From NCBI GenBank assembly GCA_003024985.2, contig PXIH01S0006571.1: a stretch of 20,416 nucleotides of DNA; one strand, given 5' to 3'. Positions 20,197 through 20,416 of the stretch are shown here, one piece after another; within the stretch, counting starts at the first letter, position 1; each line of letters begins with the position of its first letter. The position numbers and the translations under genes are program-made. The notes under the pieces were generated by a model. That model was given only the letters and a program-made list of their open reading frames with translations. It made no database searches and had not been told where the DNA came from. Source of the DNA: Euperipatoides rowelli. Lineage: Eukaryota > Onychophora > Udeonychophora > Euonychophora > Peripatopsidae.

Positions 20197-20262
20197 CAGT
20201 GGCATAGATAGGTCCAGGTCTGTGCCCGGGTAAATTGTACTTGGGCCAGGGCAGCCCAACAC
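20197..20262 (-). repeat. Probable hAT MITE-like fragment related to the 12.5-kb element
   Basis: CAGTGGCATAGATAGG at 20197-20212 resembles a common hAT-type terminus (CAGTGGCGTAGCTAGG). The minus strand of 20223-20260 matches the MITE at 12715-12748 by eye (TTGGGC, CCCTGGCCC, TAC, TTACCC in the same order). Only one end is visible and no target-site duplication was found, so it is a fragment or a diverged relative. Confidence 0.4.
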
Positions 20263-20416
20263 ATGACATGTACTGTATATTATAAAATAAAAAATAATAG
20301 TTTAAATAATTGAACGATAATTGGCGTACTTTATTGTTAAGATAAGACAATTTAATTTATTGCTGTATAATTCTAAATAAAGTTTATGATTAAATTATTT
20401 GTTAAAATTAATTTGA

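Noticed and set aside
20047-20350. Overlapping minus-strand ORFs of 71 and 62 codons
   Set aside because: They overlap the MITE-like fragment, and their Pro/Gly-rich parts come from its GC-rich repeat sequence. No domain is recognised.

Overview
The window looks like AT-rich animal (metazoan) nuclear DNA, roughly three quarters A+T by eye. It has no bacterial gene organisation, no operons, no RNA genes that I can recognise and no CRISPR array. It lies almost entirely inside the introns of one gene on the + strand, a member of the anoctamin/TMEM16 family of Ca2+-activated ion channels and lipid scramblases. Four short exons (4366-4464, 9286-9416, 10075-10187, 17792-17847) join in frame into 133 codons. 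They encode the C-terminal part of the cytoplasmic N-terminal (dimerisation) domain, up to the conserved FPLHE motif just before the membrane part. Upstream exons and the whole transmembrane region lie outside the window. The mix of transposons and the recurrent words TACNGTA and TAGGCTA suggest a mollusc, perhaps a freshwater snail. That is an inference and not proved here.

Layout: 1-4365 is intron (or 5' flank) with AT-rich filler, a GC-richer island at about 1620-1850 and a tandem pair of Helitron-tail-like repeats at 3391-4060. Intron A (4465-9285) holds a degenerate antisense non-LTR retrotransposon (4851 to about 7200). It keeps a PHD finger, an endonuclease domain, a linker and the far C-terminus, but the reverse transcriptase core is deleted. 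A small unassigned antisense ORF lies beside it at 7244-7507. Intron B (9417-10074) is short. Intron C (10188-17791, 7.6 kb) carries a clean hAT-type MITE with an exact 8-bp target-site duplication (12514-12775), a second, sense-oriented, decayed non-LTR retrotransposon with a dead YADG active site (about 13890-15545), a 227-bp sequence present twice (11772-11998 and 15986-16211), and a probable assembly seam. At that seam a single N sits between two identical 76-bp copies. After exon 4 the sequence is again intronic, with a probable MITE relative at about 20197-20262.

The genes do not form a functional system together. There is one host gene, and its introns have collected mobile elements of at least four classes (two non-LTR lineages, hAT MITE, Helitron-like). 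I found no previously undescribed system. The observations most worth checking are the RT-less retrotransposon with its 2A-like relict, the 160-bp tandem Helitron-like units, the hairpin placed just upstream of an exon, the over-represented palindromic heptamers and the assembly seam.
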